From: Deinococcus aquatilis DSM 23025
GTDB taxonomy: Bacteria; Deinococcota; Deinococci; Deinococcales; Deinococcaceae
DNA length: 41,861 bases
Direction: 5' to 3'
NCBI RefSeq assembly: GCF_000378445.1
Contig: NZ_KB899738.1
Coordinates: 1 to 41,861, forward strand
In this document: positions 39,985 to 41,861 of the stretch, in pieces
Position numbering within the stretch: position 1 is the stretch's first letter
How the letters are laid out: every line of letters begins with the position of its first letter
Translations under genes and position numbers: made by a program
Notes under the pieces: generated by a model
Seen by the model: the letters and a program-made list of their open reading frames with translations, nothing else
Databases searched by the model: none
Told to the model about the DNA's origin: nothing

Positions 39985-40949
39985 GCGGACTTCGCGTATT
40001 AGGGGCAGGCGGCTGGGGCACGGCGTTGGCGGTCAATGCGGCACGCACTGGGCAGCCCGTGACCCTGTGGGCCAGACGCCCCGAGGTTGCGGCCCGCTTG
40101 GCCGAGGTGCGCGAGAACCGGGAATATCTGCCGGGAATCCTGCTGCCGGATTCGGTGCGCCTGACTTCCGACCTTGGGGAAGCGGTGCAGGGCGCGGAGT
40201 GGGCCTTGGTGGTCGTTCCCAGCGTGGGCGTACCCGATCTGCTGGCCCAGTTGCCCCGTAGTCTCGGCGTGGTGCTGTGTGCCAAAGGTCTCGCGCCGGA
40301 TGGTGGCCGCCTCACCGATCTGGCCCGCAGCCTCGGATTTGCGCGGGTGGCTGTCCTGAGTGGCCCCAATCATGCCGAGGAGGTAGGCCGGGGCCTTCCC
40401 GCCGCCACCGTGGTGGCCAGCACCGATGAAGCTCTGGCCTTCGCCGCACAGACCGCCCTGATGACGCCCAGTTTGCGCGTTTACACCAGCACCGATGAGG
40501 TGGGCGTGGAACTTGGCGGCGTGCTGAAAAACGTGATCGCACTGGCGGCGGGCCTCGGTGACGGCCTGCAACTGGGAGACAACGCCAAAGCCACCCTGAT
40601 TACCCGTGGGCTGCGCGAAATGGGCCGTTATCTGCTGTCGCAGGGCGCACAGGAGGAAACGGTATACGGCCTGAGCGGGTTGGGCGATCTGGTGGCGACG
40701 GCAACCAGCCTGCACAGCCGCAACCGCGCCGCCGGGGAAGCCATCGCACGGGGTCAGAATCCGGCGCAGGGGGGCAAAGTGGTCGAAGGGCTGCGGACTG
40801 CCGGACTGCTGGACGCCTGGGCCACCGCACACGGCCACGACCTGCCGATTGTGCGGGCTGTGGCACGGGTCGCCGCCGGAGAATGGACACCCGCCGTGGG
40901 TCTCCGCCACCTGATGGAGCGGGACGCCAAGGCTGAACATGAAGAGTGA
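39981..40949 (+). CDS. gpsA: Glycerol-3-phosphate dehydrogenase [NAD(P)+]
   Basis: Reduces dihydroxyacetone phosphate to sn-glycerol 3-phosphate, the backbone of phospholipids. The 322-aa length is normal. The dinucleotide-binding loop is [18 protein letters not shown] at the start. Further motifs are [36 protein letters not shown], the catalytic-lysine segment [32 protein letters not shown] and [14 protein letters not shown]. It overlaps the methyltransferase by 4 bp and the HD-like gene by 11 bp, so all three probably lie on one mRNA. Confidence 0.96.
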   Translation: MSGLRVLGAGGWGTALAVNAARTGQPVTLWARRPEVAARLAEVRENREYLPGILLPDSVRLTSDLGEAVQGAEWALVVVPSVGVPDLLAQLPRSLGVVLCAKGLAPDGGRLTDLARSLGFARVAVLSGPNHAEEVGRGLPAATVVASTDEALAFAAQTALMTPSLRVYTSTDEVGVELGGVLKNVIALAAGLGDGLQLGDNAKATLITRGLREMGRYLLSQGAQEETVYGLSGLGDLVATATSLHSRNRAAGEAIARGQNPAQGGKVVEGLRTAGLLDAWATAHGHDLPIVRAVARVAAGEWTPAVGLRHLMERDAKAEHEE

Positions 40950-41517
40950 GTCGGTGCAGGCCAACCTGCTGGCCGCCGCCGAAGCCTTTGCCCTCCCCTA
41001 TTACGCCGAGGCCCACCGCGCCTACCACAATGCCCAGCATGTGCGGGCCGTGCTGCACGCGCTGGACAGCAGGCAAGTGCTGACGCCCACGCTGGCTCTG
41101 GCGATCTGGGGTCACGACCTGATCTACGATCCGCGTCAACACGACAACGAACAACGCAGCGCCGATGTGTTTGATGGTTGGTTGGCCGAACAGGGTGCAC
41201 CCGCCGATTTACGGGACGACATCCACGCCCTGATTCTGGCGACCCGCCACGCCGCACCCGCCGCCACCCGTGCCGAAGCCCTGCTGATTGACGCCGACCT
41301 GAGCATTTTGGGGGCCGATGCCGGGGTGTTTGCCGCCTACGACACCGCCATTCGCCGGGAATACAAACACGTTCCGGGCCTGCTGTACCGCATGGGCCGC
41401 AAAAAAATTCTGCGCGGCTTTCTGGAGCGGGAGCAAATCTTTACGACGCCGGAATTTGCGGAGTTGGAGGGACAGGCGCGGGCAAATCTGCTGGACGTAC
41501 TTGGAAAGCTGAGCTAG
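40939..41517 (+). CDS. HD-domain-like predicted metal-dependent phosphohydrolase
   Basis: 192 aa. The residue pattern is YHNAQHV (H30, H34), IWGHDLIYD (H59-D60) and DADLSILG (D118, D120), the metal-ligand order of small HD-type hydrolases often annotated as COG4339. The middle contains ALILATRH and the C-terminal part [27 protein letters not shown]. The start at 40939 overlaps gpsA by 11 bp. The substrate is unknown; members are predicted nucleotide or phosphoester hydrolases. Confidence 0.85.
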   Translation: MKSESVQANLLAAAEAFALPYYAEAHRAYHNAQHVRAVLHALDSRQVLTPTLALAIWGHDLIYDPRQHDNEQRSADVFDGWLAEQGAPADLRDDIHALILATRHAAPAATRAEALLIDADLSILGADAGVFAAYDTAIRREYKHVPGLLYRMGRKKILRGFLEREQIFTTPEFAELEGQARANLLDVLGKLS

Positions 41518-41579
41518 CTTAAAGGAGTGATGACCTTCTATCCAGATAGGTCAAGTGCCGCCCCACTCCCGAATCTATA

Positions 41580-41861
41580 GACCTCTTGCGAAAGTCGTGG
41601 GCTAAGCTGGCAGGGTGGAGCAAGATCGTCTGACACGCACGCTAAAGATGAACCGCAAGCAGTTTCGGCGACGCACCGGGGTCTATCCGGAAACCTTCGC
41701 CGAGATGGAAGCAGTGCTGAATGAACGCGAAGGGCGGAAGAAGAAATCTGGCCGCCCAGCCGCGCTGAGCGTGGCTGAACAGCTGCTGATGACCCTGGAA
41801 TTCTGGCGCGAGTACCGCACTTTCGCGCATCTTGGCGACGACTGGGGCGTGCATGAAACCA
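41580..41861 (+). mobile_element. Left end of an IS5-type insertion sequence (partial)
   Basis: From about 41580, GACCTCTTGCGAAAGTC has the look of a terminal inverted repeat of IS5-family elements. It lies 35 bp before a transposase start and just after CTATA, a plausible target-site base set. The right end is beyond the window, so boundaries are provisional. Confidence 0.5.
41615..41861 (+). CDS. IS5-type transposase, N-terminal fragment (window edge)
   Basis: Open from a GTG at 41615 (an ATG at 41648 is also possible) to the window edge. The translation has MNRKQFRRRTGVYPETFAEM, then KKSGRPAALSVAEQLLMTL, FWREYRTFAHLGDDWGVHET. This is the helix-turn-helix N-terminal domain (HTH_Tnp_4-like) that precedes the DDE_Tnp_4 domain in one branch of IS5 transposases. 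No frameshift is seen in the visible 82 codons. It is not the same type as the C-terminal fragment at the left edge. Confidence 0.85.
   Translation, partial: MEQDRLTRTLKMNRKQFRRRTGVYPETFAEMEAVLNEREGRKKKSGRPAALSVAEQLLMTLEFWREYRTFAHLGDDWGVHET

Overview
The window looks like a chromosomal segment of a Deinococcus-type bacterium. Housekeeping genes are GC-rich. Several have a TANNNT -10-like box 6 to 9 nt before the start codon and no Shine-Dalgarno site, as expected for the leaderless transcripts common in Deinococcus. The pilins resemble the PilA4 type of Thermus and Deinococcus. A 24-kb block encodes very large secreted DUF11-type surface proteins, one of which ends in a predicted outer-membrane beta-barrel. 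The genus assignment is inferred from these traits; no database was searched.

Layout. (1) 1-648: the 3' end of an IS5-type transposase gene abuts a 5'-truncated gene for an exported-looking protein. (2) 710-5979, minus strand: acetate metabolism (ackA then pta) and tRNA modification (dusA then tsaE, overlapping by ATGA). A palindromic repeat and a MITE-like palindrome lie in the gaps. (3) 6496-30384, plus strand: seven signal-peptide proteins. They are a 171-aa DUF11-like protein, two paralogues of 743 and 767 aa, a 931 + 1605-aa pair separated by one base (the 1605-aa member carries the barrel), and two giants of 1739 and 1454 aa. The giants combine CshA-like, GEVED, DUF6923-like, DUF7933-like, SdrD-B-like and DUF11 modules. 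Strong terminators split the block into units. (4) 30495-36065: an EamA exporter and a methyltransferase (plus), then nrdR, a degenerate SDR protein, a zinc ribbon, a Nudix protein and dnaB (minus). (5) 36480-38714: two type IV pilins and an O-antigen-ligase/oligosaccharyltransferase-like membrane protein; the second pilin and the ligase are visibly AT-richer. (6) 38642-41517: DUF1802, methyltransferase, gpsA and an HD-like protein, tightly packed or overlapping. (7) 41580-41861: the start of a second, different IS5-type element.

How the parts may work together. The surface block is the most unusual region. All seven proteins carry export signals and are beta-rich. Three share one module directly after the signal peptide, the two giants share a C-terminal module, and five proteins carry DxNxNG-type loops that look calcium-binding. 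The barrel protein could anchor the set in the outer membrane, with the others forming a calcium-stabilised fibrous or adhesive layer. The pilin-ligase cassette is a second surface system and may glycosylate its own pilin. These two functional models are inference; the shared modules and gene spacings are seen directly.
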